A stretch of 64,000 nucleotides of DNA from Paracentrotus lividus (lineage: Eukaryota; Echinodermata; Echinoidea; Camarodonta; Echinidae), in NCBI GenBank assembly GCA_940671915.1, contig CALNVZ010002974.1:13253365-13317364 (forward strand), written 5' to 3'. Each line of letters opens with the position of its first letter. Within the stretch, counting starts at the first letter, position 1. Shown here in pieces: positions 14,401 to 25,253 of this stretch. Made by a program: the position numbers and the translations under genes. The notes under the pieces were generated by a model. That model did no database searches, was not told where the DNA came from, and worked only from the letters and a program-made list of their open reading frames with translations.

Positions 14401-17400
14401 CCTCACTCGAGTCAATTGTCAATGTTGTGTTTTTCTTTCTCTGAGGTTTCTCACTAGATAACAGCACCTTTTCAGTCCTCTTAGGACGTTTTTTCTGGGG
14501 ACTTTCTACCTTTCTCTAGAGGATCTATCTGCACTATACGTTGTCAGGCATATGTTGTGACACAGTTTCCTTCTTCGGTTAGTGCTATACACACTTCCAA
14601 TACTCCTAGTGTCATCATAACTTCTTCATACTGGGTTAATTACAAGAACAACACGTCCATCCTTATTAACAGTGTAAGTATCTGTTACCTAGTTACTTGG
14701 TGTCCATTCTGTTTGTTCCATCGAGCAAGTGGTTAGATAGAGTTTTCCATAATTTGACATTTCCACCTTCTAGCGTGTATCTCCATTTATTGAAACTCTA
14801 CTTCTTTCTGGAGCTGTCAAACTTCTGGAGGTTATTCTGTGTGGACAGCTGCTTGATGCAAATGGATTTAGTTCTTCTGGAGAAAAGGTGTATGTCCTGT
14901 GTCCTGGAATAGACTCTTCTGGCAAGAGATCAGATTCCTCAACACGAATTGGTTCTGTTTGCCTCTTCTGAGCCTTCTGTGTTGGTTTTCGGGGCCTTTC
15001 AGGCTGTCCTGGAATGACTAATTCTTCATATTCAATGGTTGCATGCTGCTCTTCATGCTCAGTGATGGTTGTTGTTTCAGTTGTCACAGTCTCTGTGTAG
15101 GTTCTTGTGACATCCTCCGGATGTTGTAGATCTAAAATGAGTTCTATATCACGAGGTTGAGGTTGAGTCTCTATTTGAAGAGTGCTCCTGCCTCTCTCCT
15201 CAGGAGTCGGTTGTTTCTTACTTGGTTGAGGATGAACTTCTTGCACAATTGTTTGCTTTGTCAGTGTCTTTTGCTGGATAGGTATATCAGGAGCATATTC
15301 AGATGGTATAACCAATTCTTCGAATTCCGGCCTCAGTGGAATTTCAGGTTGAGGTGCTGTCACTTCTTCCCCAGGATATATCTCCTCTATAGGTTTATGG
15401 GCAAAGGTCATCTCAAGGGGTTTTGACTTTGGTTTTGGCTGAAGCTCTTCTTTACCTAGTGTGATTTCTTCTATAGGAGCATGATCAAATTGCATTTCAA
15501 TGGGCTTCAGAGGCTTAGGTTGAGCTTTCGGAAATACATCTTCAGTTCCAAGTGAAATTTCCTCCACTTCTGCTCCTTCAAATGTCAAATCAAAAGGCTT
15601 TGGCTGTTCTTTAGGCAACACCTTTTCTGGACCCATTTGAACCTTGCGTACTGCTTGCTGGGGGAATTTGACATCAAGAGGTTTAGGCTTTTCACGAGGT
15701 ATTACTTCTTCAGGTCCTAGATCAATCTCCTCAACTGCTGTCTGAGAAAATGTGACATCGATTGGCTCATATTTCACTGGCAACACCTCTTCAGGCCCGA
15801 GAGTGATTTCTTCCACTGGCTGTTGCTCAAATTCCACATCAATGGGAGATAGCTGTTGAACATCCTCCACACCAGGACAAATTTCATATGTTTCTGGAAT
15901 GTCTACATCTATCTTGAGTGGTTCAATGTATCTTGGCATGATTTCTTCTTCTGAGTAATCAACTGTACTTGGAGTTGGAAGGTCAAACGAGAAGTCAACT
16001 GGTCTCCTTGGCTCTTGAGGATATTCAATTGAGTATTTTTCTATAGGTTCCTCATCTTCTTCAACTCCCCTTCTTGAGATATGTTCTGTAACAGTTGTCT
16101 TCTTCCTTCTTGTTATTGTCTCATATTCTTCTTGAGGCTGATCATCCCTGGTGTCAATTATAAACTCAACAGGTGCCAGAGGAGCTTGCCTATCAATGTC
16201 AATTGTTGTCCTTTCACGAGTCTCAGGTACCCTTGGCCTTCCCTGAATGGTTGCAGTCTGTCTATCAGGATAGGGTCTGACTCCATCTATTATCAGCTCA
16301 ATTTCTTGTGATGGGCGTTCATATTCTGGATATATGTCATATTCTGATCTCTGGGTTGTGATATCAGATGAAGTGTCATCTTCATATCTTGTGATAGTTT
16401 CTGTAACAGTGGTTGTAGTCATTGTCTCTGTTCTATCTTCTGGAGATATCTCTATAGAAGAGCTGACAGGTCTCGGTTGCCTTGGTGGGATAAAGGTACG
16501 TCTGTCACGACCAGGACCAATTTCTATTTGTGTCCTATGGGGAAAGTACTGTTCCTGTTCACTGTCTGTTGTATAAACCTCTGTTGTCACAGTCTCTGTA
16601 ACTGTTGTGATGGTTTCACGTCTTGTAACTGTCAAATTTCCAAAAGAAGACACTGTCCCCAGTGGATTTGTGGCTCTGCATTCATAGACTGTCTGATCAT
16701 CCTCAAGTACAATCTTGATCACCAGTGTGCACAATCCATCTTCACGTACTATTGTCTCAAAGCGGTCCCCATCAATAGGACGCCCATTTCTGAGCCACTG
16801 AATCCTTGGTCTCGGCAGGCCTATAATAATTGTCTGCAAACGAGTTTCTTCTCCAACGATGGCCTCAGTATCTTGCACCTCTTCAACCACTTGCGGTCTG
16901 CCTGGATGAGTTGGTTGCTTAGCACGTGGTTTAACAGCAACCTCAGGTTTGGGTTTCCTCTCAGGAAACGATATTGGGTATAGCTGTTCCGGTTGAGGAT
17001 GGAACGGTACCTCTTCTTCATACTCTGGATATTCTGGCATTGGAAAGTCCACTGATGTTTTTTCTGGCTGTTTAGTTTTTGGTATAACATTAGGTTCTTT
17101 CACCTTGACAGGGGGCTGAGGTTTTGGCAATTTTGAAAGTGGTTCAAGACTTGGTCTTGAAGGCTGTACTTCTGTGGATGTAATTGGTGATTCTTGAACC
17201 TTTGCAGGTGGTTGCCGTTGTGGCATTTTCTGCAATGGTTCAACCAATGACATCTGTTCCTGAACAATTTCCTCTGGAAATAATGGTGCCTCATGTACTC
17301 TAGGAGGGGCCTCTTCCTTCGGGATTTTCTTTAGACCATCAAAGGACACAGGGGTTTCAGCAGGTCTCCGGCTAGCTGGTTTCACCTGTGGTTCATGTAC

Positions 17401-18995
17401 ATATGGCACTTGCTCTGGTGCAGGAAGGTCACTTAATGGCCTCATTGTATAATCTGGTTTCTTAATTTGCCTGGACACTTGCTCATAAACTGTGGTAGGT
17501 GGCGCTTCCTTTTGAAAGGGTAGCTTTACATCTGTGACGGGTTGGGGATGCAAGTCTTCATAGAGCATGTCTTCTTCAACAGGCCTCGGTGGCTGGAATC
17601 TATCCAAGTTTGGCTGGTACTCTGCAGGCTGTCTCCTATCAGGATGAAACTGTTCATCCACCACTTGCCTTTGAGGGATAACAGGCATTTTGAGAGGAGT
17701 TTTTGCTGGCTGTCTCTGTTGTGGTACCACTTCTTTCTCTGTAACAGTAGGATGTATCTCACGAGTAAGAGTAACCTCTTGTGTTGAGCGTTCAGGTGAT
17801 CTGCCAATGGGAATGGTAACTTCTTGCTGTCCAGGACTCATAGGAATATTAACCTCTTGGGTCAGTCTAGGTCGAGGACCATACTCTCTGATCACCTCAT
17901 AATCTTCCACATCGTAATCATCAGGTCTCATTTGACCAATGTCAGTCTCAAATATTGTTTGGTGTGTGTTTCTTGGTGGTGGCTGGGATCTGTCCCTTGG
18001 TCGGACCTCCAAAGTCACACTTTCAGTACCACTTGTAGGCTCTTGTCCCTCTCTCAAAAGAGTTGTTACTTTCTTTGTTGTTGTAGTAGTTGTGATGGTG
18101 CGAACACTTTCTGTGTCACTTTCGACAACTTTCTCAACACGTTCAGTCCATGTTTCTTCTTCAGGCTCTTCTTGGATTGTGGTAATACGCTCTGTAGTCA
18201 CAACTACCAAGTCAGCATAGGTAATAGTTTTCCCAAGTTCATTAACGGCCTTACACATGTACTCTGCATCATCATCTGCACATACATTCTTTATTATTAG
18301 TGTGCATGTTCCATCCTCTTCATAAGTAATCACAACTCGATCATTGGGAGGAATAGGACGTCCATTCTTGTACCAGGTCACAGAAGGACGAGGTGTTCCA
18401 GAGATCTTCACAACAAACTTTGCAGTGTGTCCTTCCGTCACCTGTGTTGACTTTACTTCGGAAATGAACTTTGGCTTCTGACCATGAATGAGCAAAGTCT
18501 GGTGTTCTCGTCTTCTTCTGGGCCTCTTCCCTGCCTGTGGAATGGGTTTGACAATGAGATCAGCAAAGCTGGATGCTTCTTCTCCAGCTGCATTCACTGC
18601 TCTGCATTCGATCTCTGCAGAGTCATCACGAGTCACGTTAATGATTGTCAATGAACAGTGTCCTTGATCATCATAATGCAATGTGTAGCGTCCTCCAGGA
18701 TGGATCTCAATACCATCACTGAACCATCTTATCTGTGGTGCTGGCCTTCCGGTAACTCTGGAATCAAACTTAGCAGTACTATTCTCCAGCACCTCAATGT
18801 CAAGTAGTTCATTTAGGAACTTAGGTGGCTTGTTCCGAACAACTCGGTAGGTACTTCGTTCTGAAAACTCAGATGGGGCCTCAACATCACTCTCTGCTAC
18901 CCTGGTAGTAGTTGTGGTGGTGGTTTTTCTTACTCGTCGAATCACCTCTGATTCAGAGAAGGCTTCGTCACCACTCACTGTCCTCATCCTACCAG
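8479..18995 (-). CDS. TTN: window exon 30: giant Ig and PEVK-like exon (10.5 kb), with an error-dense middle
   Basis: The exon opens at a TTTACAG acceptor (18995) and closes at GTAAGTCAC (8478), phase 1/1. 18995-14870 is open: a Thr-run start, two Ig domains (18553-18836 and 18200-18480), a Pro/Lys/Glu spring, a third Ig (16629-16905), Thr-rich VTETVTT modules and a six-copy 28-residue array. 14860-10770 is the same kind of sequence riddled with indels. 10730-8479 is nearly open again, with a 30-residue repeat and Ig domains at 9950-10215 and 8490-8790; one frame slip lies near 9470 and a pair of compensating slips near 9600. No splice sites are evident inside, so one exon is the simplest reading. 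Four of these Ig domains lack the B-strand cysteine. Confidence 0.78.
9538..9791 (-). repeat. 30-residue repeat (three copies)
   Basis: The core is GPADLPEEPTEKYPVTEVVM plus PQQVEQQQPK, repeating every 90 bp. The copy nearest 9600 carries two compensating frame slips. Confidence 0.82.
10770..14860 (-). repeat. error-dense block of PEVK-like tandem repeats
   Basis: The plus strand shows recognisable motifs about every 205-250 bp (GGAATGACAAG, CTCATATTCAGG, ACAGTCTCTTCAACAGTTGT), the reverse complement of the VTETVTT and YEELVIP modules seen intact on either side. No frame stays open for long because of dense small indels and substitutions. Decayed Ig-like segments lie at about 13440-13640 and 14640-14820. 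Confidence 0.8.
12840..15060 (-). repeat. tandem duplication, unit about 1.17 kb
   Basis: 12840-13890 matches 14015-15060 along its length: a GAACCTCATATTCA start, a GGTTTCACAG or GGTTTCTCAC segment, an Ig-like part and the GGCAAGAGATC segment. Only the end of the second copy (after 14870) is clean. Confidence 0.78.
15340..15850 (-). repeat. 28-residue PEVK-like array (six copies)
   Basis: Units such as DVKFPQQAVRKVQMGPEKVL plus PKEQPKP repeat about every 84-93 bp. The consensus is D-V-x-F-x-x-x-x-V-E-E-I-x-L-G-P-E-E-V-x-P-K-x-x-P-K-P, and all copies are in frame. Confidence 0.85.
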
Positions 18996-19302
18996 CTGTA
19001 AAGTAACAAGAATGTATATAAACTTGGTCATTCACCAAAAATGAATTATAATATGTTGTTGTAATATTCATCTAATTCTACTTTTATACAAAACATATAC
19101 AATTTCCACCCTATCATCCTCACAAGTTCATTGACCTTTTGATAAAGACAAATATCATTAAACAAGATGAAAAAGTAAAGTGCACTGAATATGTTTGCCC
19201 TTTTGCGTATGCAAATTCTCTATTACCTGCACCTACGTGATTATACCACATATATGTAATTATATTTCATTATCCTACAATTAACAAAAAGATATATCTT
19301 AC
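18996..19302 (-). other. intron 29
   Basis: Short AT-rich intron. Nothing else seen. Confidence 0.78.
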
Positions 19303-19944
19303 GTCGGACGGTCAATCTGCAAGTACAGACAGCTGTCCCATATGGGTTGGTAGCTCTGCAAGTGTAGTCTCCTGTATCCTCTGGAAGAGTCACATTAATA
19401 AGGAGAGATACCCTATTGCCGTTGATGATATACTGAAAGTCTGGTGAATCCTGGATGATCTGGTCATCCTTCAGCCATGTTATCTGAGGGAATGGATGAC
19501 CGGTGATGATGCAGTCAAGCTGGACAGTTTGGCTTTCGGAAACGGTGATGTCGTTGACCAACCTCCTGAACTGTGGAGGCTCCGGCAGAGCCTCTTGGAA
19601 ACCTGAAATATTCAGTGTGATGTTGATGTTGGTAGGCATCTGCCCTGGAATGGTCTGTCCATATACTTGTATTGGGGTTCCAGGGGCACCAGGTTGTCCA
19701 GGTGTGCCAGGACCTGATCCTGGGGGTCCAGGGGAAAGGGCATATTGTTGACTGGTGAAAGTCATGCCTGGAATTTCCATGTCACTCTCTTCTGTTACTA
19801 TCTCAGTTACTGTCTTCTTGGTTGTTGTCTTGGTTGTGGTTCTTCTTGAGGTGGAAGACAACTCCTCTGTGGTTCTCTCAACGTCTGATGGTCCTTCATG
19901 AACCTCTACTGTCCTTGTAGTGGAGGTTGTAGGAGTTGAAGTAC
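19303..19944 (-). CDS. TTN: window exon 29: Thr-rich and Gly-Pro-rich linker plus Ig
   Basis: A 642 bp phase 1/1 exon. Its order is: a Thr-rich part (TSTPTTSTTRTVEVHEGPSD; TTTKTTTKKTVTEIV); a short collagen-like stretch (PGPPGSGPGTPGQPGAPGT); a spacer (TNINITLNISGFQEALPEPP); and a complete Ig (QFRRLVNDITVSESQTVQLD; ITWLKDDQIIQDSPDF; DTGDYTCRATNPYGTAVC). Both core cysteines are present. The frame is intact. Confidence 0.88.
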
Positions 19945-20367
19945 CTGGGGAAGAATTCCATATATGAGCATCATGAAAATCAAAGGTGTAATACATGGCT
20001 GTGCAAAAAACATAAAAAAGCTGTATACAACATCAAACATAATAAAAGTTAACTGATTGACATAAATTTGTTTCTGAGGGGGATATATTAGACCTAGTCA
20101 TGAAAATTTAAAGTGTTATTCTTAACTTATTTGTCCTCATAAATTTAATGGCACAGCTAATTACGTCCAACTCGACAATAGCAACATTTAGATATTTTTG
20201 TGAATATACCTCCTAAATTAATACAATTTAGATCAAACAAACTTCAGCTTTAGGTTTACTTAGTATGGTTTGTTTAAACTTGTCCGAAATATATCCTTGG
20301 ACACACAGCACAAGAGGAAATCCTTTTTACAGTATTTCCTCAAACACACAGGGGAAAAAAATCTCAC
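19945..20367 (-). other. intron 28
   Basis: AT-rich intron. Nothing else seen. Confidence 0.78.
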
Positions 20368-20592
20368 CTGGAATAAACTCCTGAGTAGTGATCAGACCAG
20401 TCCTGTCTCCAGGTACAAATTCCAGACCCTGGGTAGTTGTCTGACCTGTCCTTGTGACGAACACTCCTGGAGCTGTCACATGAACACCGCCTCCTGGTTG
20501 CGAAGGCATCCCATCCCGCTCAACATTGATTTGGATGCGAAGATCCTGCTGGGAATCGGTGGTCACATCCCTCTCGTATCGGTAAGAGGATG
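20368..20592 (-). CDS. TTN: window exon 28: Thr/Gly-rich linker
   Basis: A 225 bp phase 1/1 exon with acceptor GATGCACAG and donor GTGAGA. It encodes YRYERDVTTDSQQDLRIQIN, then a Gly/Pro/Thr-rich part (PSQPGGGVHVTAPGVFVTRT) ending EFIPG. No domain is recognised. Its symmetric phase makes it a likely cassette exon. Confidence 0.82.
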
Positions 20593-21101
20593 CTGTGCAT
20601 CGATAATAATAAAATAATATTAATATTATTGCAAAGAGATAAAATTGTGTATTGCACAGGATATATTTAACCTCTCTCTCTTTCTATTCCTTCACTGTTT
20701 TTTCTGTAAAACATGCATATCAAGTTTATGAAAAAACTGTGCACAAATGTGATAATCATAATGATCAATTTTGTAACTACTTGTCAACAAAGATATACAT
20801 GTAAATGTTTAAAATTTGCATTATGATAATATTTTCACAAAAACAAATATGTTGATACACCAAGCATGAAAAAGGGAGGTACATTGCCTAATAACATTTC
20901 AAGTGTGACCTACAGTTAAGCTAATAATTGATGAAGTTAACAATATAAAATGTAGGATTTAGAACCACACATGTAGATTCTACTAGTTTTCACTTATAAG
21001 CATTTAATTGCATTTGATATCAGTCAGTGAAAATTAACTAATTATTCATTAATTCATTCACATTTACATCACTCTTCTACATGAACCCTAAATGGACTCA
21101 C
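20593..21101 (-). other. intron 27
   Basis: AT-rich intron. Nothing else seen. Confidence 0.78.
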
Positions 21102-21270
21102 GTTGTACAGATAGGTGGGCAATGGACGTTGCCTCCCCCGCCTGGTTTGTTGCTTTGACGACATACTCGCCAGAGTCTTCTGGGTACAGGGAGGAGATCT
21201 CAAGTACACAGGTGCCGTCCTCCGTGATCCTTATGGTGATGCGGCTGTCTTGTCTCAACTCTCTACCGCT
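21102..21270 (-). CDS. TTN: window exon 27: second half of Ig
   Basis: Phase 0/1 exon. It encodes SGRELRQDSRITIRITEDGT, CVLEISSLYPEDSGEYVVKA and TNQAGEATSIAHLSVQ. The F-strand cysteine is replaced by Val (YVVKA). A clean GTGAGT donor follows. Confidence 0.88.
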
Positions 21271-22062
21271 CTGCATTTAAAAATGCAAAGAAATAACATT
21301 TTAGCAATTTATTTGGATTAAAACCCTAAATTGTTACATTGTTTGGAGTAGCATTTTCCATGTGACATATGTCTACTGCAGCAGTCCATTCTGTGGGGTA
21401 CTAGTCGACCAAAGCAGGAAAAAAGTTTAAAGATAAGACATCATATACATTATGTAGGTACCTGTTTGTGTGAAAATTTTATTAGTTTGTGACAATGATA
21501 TGTGAAAGAATATGTAAGGAAGCAAACATCTAGGACTAATGTAAAGTCTACTGTAAAATCAACCACAAATCTCTGTTTATCAGGTTTCCAATTTAGACAA
21601 TGAACTTCTTTCTATCCATGCACCTATAATCTTCATAGAAAAAAAGAGCTCAAAACCATTCAAATAAAACAATGATCAAGATCATTAAAATATTACTTTT
21701 TTATTGATGAATTGAACACACTTATAATATGGATGATCAATCTAAAGCATAGCTCTGTGCCCTGTAACATAAAGAGATACGATTAATTGCAAATTAATAG
21801 CAAAACTGCAAATAGTTCTGATTGGTTCACAGTGAGATTTTTATGCAAAAAGTCTATGCAACAAGGATCCTGATTGATTACTATAGATTTGCAATTGATT
21901 GTAACTCTGTTTGTTTCAGGGCACTGAAGTTCATACCTTGCACCATCTGATTGTTGGTCAATTAAAATTTCGGAATAACAATTCAGATTGGTTCACACTA
22001 TGACTTTTATGCACAGAGTCTATGAAACAAGGATTCTCATTGGTCACTGGACAAGTTCATAC
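21271..22062 (-). other. intron 26
   Basis: AT-rich intron. Its right part is a tandem duplication that includes a second copy of the exon 26 donor, listed separately. Nothing else seen. Confidence 0.75.
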
Positions 22063-22086
22063 CTTATACCATCTGACTGTTGGTCT
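21812..22086 (-). repeat. tandem duplication carrying the exon 26 donor
   Basis: 21812-21875 (GATTGGTTCACAGTGAGATT) matches 21976-22040 (GATTGGTTCACACTATGACT). 21929-21958 matches 22054-22084, which is the last coding bases of exon 26 plus its donor. The copy reads TIRWCK then GTATGA, so it keeps a usable donor. Confidence 0.72.
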
Positions 22087-22394
22087 GGGGTTGCCACTGA
22101 CATGGCACTCAAAGCGGGCAGTTCCGCCTTCGTTGATTTCCTGGCTGCTCACAAACGACTGGAAGGACGGAGGCTGAGCAGGTTTTGGACGGAGTTGAGG
22201 TTGGACCTCCTCTGCAGGTTTGGGCTTAGGCTTGGTAGGTGTAGGAGCAGGAACAGCTCCGGGCCTGAACGTAGGAGGTGGTATGGTCTGGATGTCAAGG
22301 TCCGAGTAGTAGATGTCCTCTCCCGGGGCGACGGACAGCGTGGACTGGATGAAGCGAGCTTGCTTGGTCTCACGGACAATGCGTTGCTCCTCAT
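22063..22394 (-). CDS. TTN: window exon 26: linker and first half of Ig
   Basis: Phase 1/0 exon with acceptor CTTCTAG and donor GTATGA. It encodes DEEQRIVRETKQARFIQSTL and a Pro/Lys-rich spacer (PAPTPTKPKPKPAEE), then the Ig FQSFVSSQEINEGGTARFEC up to PTVRWYK. The domain is completed by exon 27. The 3' edge of this exon is duplicated in the intron (21929-21960). Confidence 0.87.
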
Positions 22395-22846
22395 CTAGAA
22401 GGTTGAGGAACAATATCATTAGAGTAACTGTCTTAGTTTTATTAGTAAAATTTCATTAAGATATAACACTTAATTCTTTTCCAAAAATGGTTTTATTCTT
22501 TCATTATTCAATTTTCCTGTCAATGAACAGTGTCCATTGTCATCATAATATAATTTGTAGCATACTCCAGTTATAGTGCACAATACATTCCTAGCAAATA
22601 AAAACGATGTAAAGCATTCAATAAATGTAATATTGTATCAGGTATTTTGACTCGCAGTGAAAATACATGTATACTGCATGTATTCTCAGAATTTGAATTC
22701 AAATATGTTAAGAGTATTCAAAAGCATTACCTGAGGAATATATTTGGCTAAATGATTTTTTTTTACCTTTTAATTCAGGTGACTTATATGGTGAAGAGAT
22801 ATAGATTATCAGGAGGGTGATAAAGTTGACGAATTGATGAACATAC
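22395..22846 (-). other. intron 25
   Basis: AT-rich intron. It holds a decayed Ig-exon fragment at about 22511-22566. Nothing else seen. Confidence 0.75.
22511..22566 (-). pseudogene. decayed Ig-exon fragment
   Basis: About 55 bp matches the part of exon 30 coding YTLHYDDQGHCSLTI (18645-18705): here the minus strand reads YKLYYDDNGHCSLT and then loses similarity. It is an orphan piece of an Ig exon with no splice sites. Confidence 0.6.
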
Positions 22847-23959
22847 CTTCAACAATAAGCTTAGCTGTGCAGGAAGCCAGTCCAGCTGCATTCTCAATCT
22901 TACAAGTAATCTTGCATGTATCATCAGGTTGCACCTTCGGGAAGGTCAACGTAGTTGTCCCGTCTGGTTTATTGTCTACCTTGCAAATGATTGAAGGTAT
23001 GAGTTCTTGTTTATCCCGGAACCATTTAATGGACGGCATAGGTTTACCCGTAATTTTTGCTTCAAAGCGACCTTCCTCTCCTGGTTTCACCCTGCAATGG
23101 TTGATGAACTTGAGAAAGGTTGGAGGCTTACGATCTTCAGGAGGTGGAGGCATGATTGTCAATTGTTTAGTTTGAACAGGTACAGCTTTAGTCGGCTGGG
23201 CTGCCTGTGGTTTGATATCTGAAGACACCGGTGTTGGTGGTGCTCCAGGTGATGGTTTGGGTGCCGATACTGGTTTGAATGGGGTACCAGGTGTTGGTGC
23301 CCCAGGTTTGTCAGGTGTGAAGGGAATCACGGCTGGTTTAGGTGGCATCATCGGTGGTCTGGTATCATCCTTTGGCTGGAACCTGGACTTCACGGATGGT
23401 GTCACATGCTGCTTTGGTGGCGCCACCTGTCCCTGAGTATGAGGTGGCATGTACACCACAGGTGGTGTACCCAGATCTGCAACTTCTGGATGATCTACAT
23501 GCAGCATTGGCTGCGGCTGCACGCTGACATCACCTGGTGCAGATGGTCTCATTGGTGAGAAGTCCCTCTGCATAGGACGTCTAGTAGGTGACGGATCCTT
23601 TCTGAAAGGACGGGTTGGTGACAAGTCCTTTTGAGAGCGTCCTTCAGCTCTCTGGGCAGCTTCTATCTTAGAAGCAAGTTTGGTCTTGGCTTGGGTTTTG
23701 GTCAAGATAGGCAACTTATCTGCTGCTTTTTCTTGGCTGTCATCGGTGTGTTGAGCAAAAGGATGCCCCTCTTCATCTTCACTTTCCTTCCTAGTACGCT
23801 TCTTCCTCCTGGGGAGAACCAGAGCCTCGTCATAGGGTAAGATGTCATCAAGGTCAACATCGGTATCAGAGTCCATACCTGGGTCAACACTCGCACTGAC
23901 ATCAGCCCCGTAGGACTCACTGAAGCTAAGCAGGTTTCCAGCAGGAGCATCTATATCAA
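22847..23959 (-). CDS. TTN: window exon 25: Pro-rich spring and Ig
   Basis: An open 1113 bp exon, phase 1/1. It begins VDIDAPAGNLLSFSES, continues through an acidic patch (DSDTDVDLDDILPYDEALVL) and a basic patch (PRRKKRTRKESEDEEG), then three Ser-Pro repeats (KDLSPTRP, KDPSPTRR, RDFSPMRP) and a long Pro/Lys/Val stretch. It ends in an Ig (KPPTFLKFINHCRVKPGEEG, IKWFRDKQELIPS, CKITCKIENAAGLASC). The B-strand cysteine is missing (GRFEAKITG). The SP repeats recall the proline-directed phosphorylation repeats of vertebrate Z-disc titin. Confidence 0.88.
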
Positions 23960-25125
23960 CTGTTTGGTCATAAAACAAAATTTACCCATACAGGAGGAAT
24001 CAAAACAAACTTAAAATTAACACATTTTTCTTATTAATTTGTGAGTGTATCTCTGCATGCTATAAACAACTTTATGTAATTGAAAATTTGTAATAAAATT
24101 TGTATTTTTCATAAGTTTATTTGAATTATGCAACCATGCTAAAAAATTAAAAATTATTAGTTAAGACATCCTTAATATTGACCTAAAATTACAAGGTGAC
24201 AGGTAACAATTTCCTAAAAAGTATTTGATTTTTTCTTGATATATATATCTTTCATTGAAAATTCATTTGAAATAATGGTCATAAGATTTATTTTCCTACT
24301 ACAGTATCCTGTTCATCAAATATCACACACAGCTTCCATTCATCAACAATCATCAAAATTTGGATTACTATTGAATCGGACTTCCTTATCACAATGCCAC
24401 ATCTCATAAACATTACATTAGATCTAATCACCATGCAAAGAAATTATAATACAAGTTACGGTCGCTTGATTGAAATAGCTATGGTTCTCCTTATATGTTA
24501 GAATCAATATACATCCTTCGATGTCACTAACATTATAATCCTATTCACACATGCTATCTGGTTAATTGGATAGACCATGCAAAAGATCAAGAAAAGATAG
24601 AGAGGGTAATACTACAACTCGTATTTCTTGTATTTTCCTAATATGGAATCAAAAAGGAAAGAAAGATTTTAGACAAAAAAATATGACATAATTATAATTT
24701 GAAGGTGTAGTGGTTCCTATACATCAAAATTATGAATAAACTGTATAAATTTCACCTAGCCTTAATAGTTAATTAAGGTTACCCACACATCTTGCAGAAA
24801 AAACAAAGTGCATCGCTTTTATCAATGGAATGACATATTTTGTCAATTTAGAAATTGTAATATTACAATCAGCCGTAAAAAGTATTTTCAATGAGGCAAT
24901 TATGACCCTTGCTGTATGACCTTTAATCAATTTGAAAATAAAGTGAATTCTTCTTTATTTGTATGTATTCCCATTGTTTGAAATAGCATACAGAATAAAG
25001 AAAAAGCTTGTAAAATCATGAAATAAATTGTCATTCCATTGATAAGAAATAACTTCTGTTCATTTCTGGGCCACAAACATATAAAACTAGATTAGATAAC
25101 AAAAGGATAAAAACATGGTACTTAC

Positions 25126-25240
25126 ACATGCTAGTAGATTAACTGCACGCTGGGTGTTGTTAGGTCCACGACAGACGAAAGGGGGTGATGAACGTTTGAT
25201 GCAACATCGGTGTCATGCACACACAGGTGGTGCATTCTGG
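25126..25240 (-). other. TTN: candidate alternative first exon
   Basis: On the minus strand a good donor (GTAAGTACC) follows ATGT, that is, a start codon plus one base, leaving phase 1. The next exon (25) enters in phase 1, so the joined product would begin MFDIDAPAGNLLSFSES. An in-frame TAA lies four codons before the ATG (the codons between are TCT ACT AGC), A is at position -3, and a TATA-like box lies upstream. The stretch is clearly richer in GC than the surrounding intron. The right boundary (start of transcription) is a guess, and no RNA evidence is available. Confidence 0.42.
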
Positions 25241-25253
25241 GAATCGCATGCTC

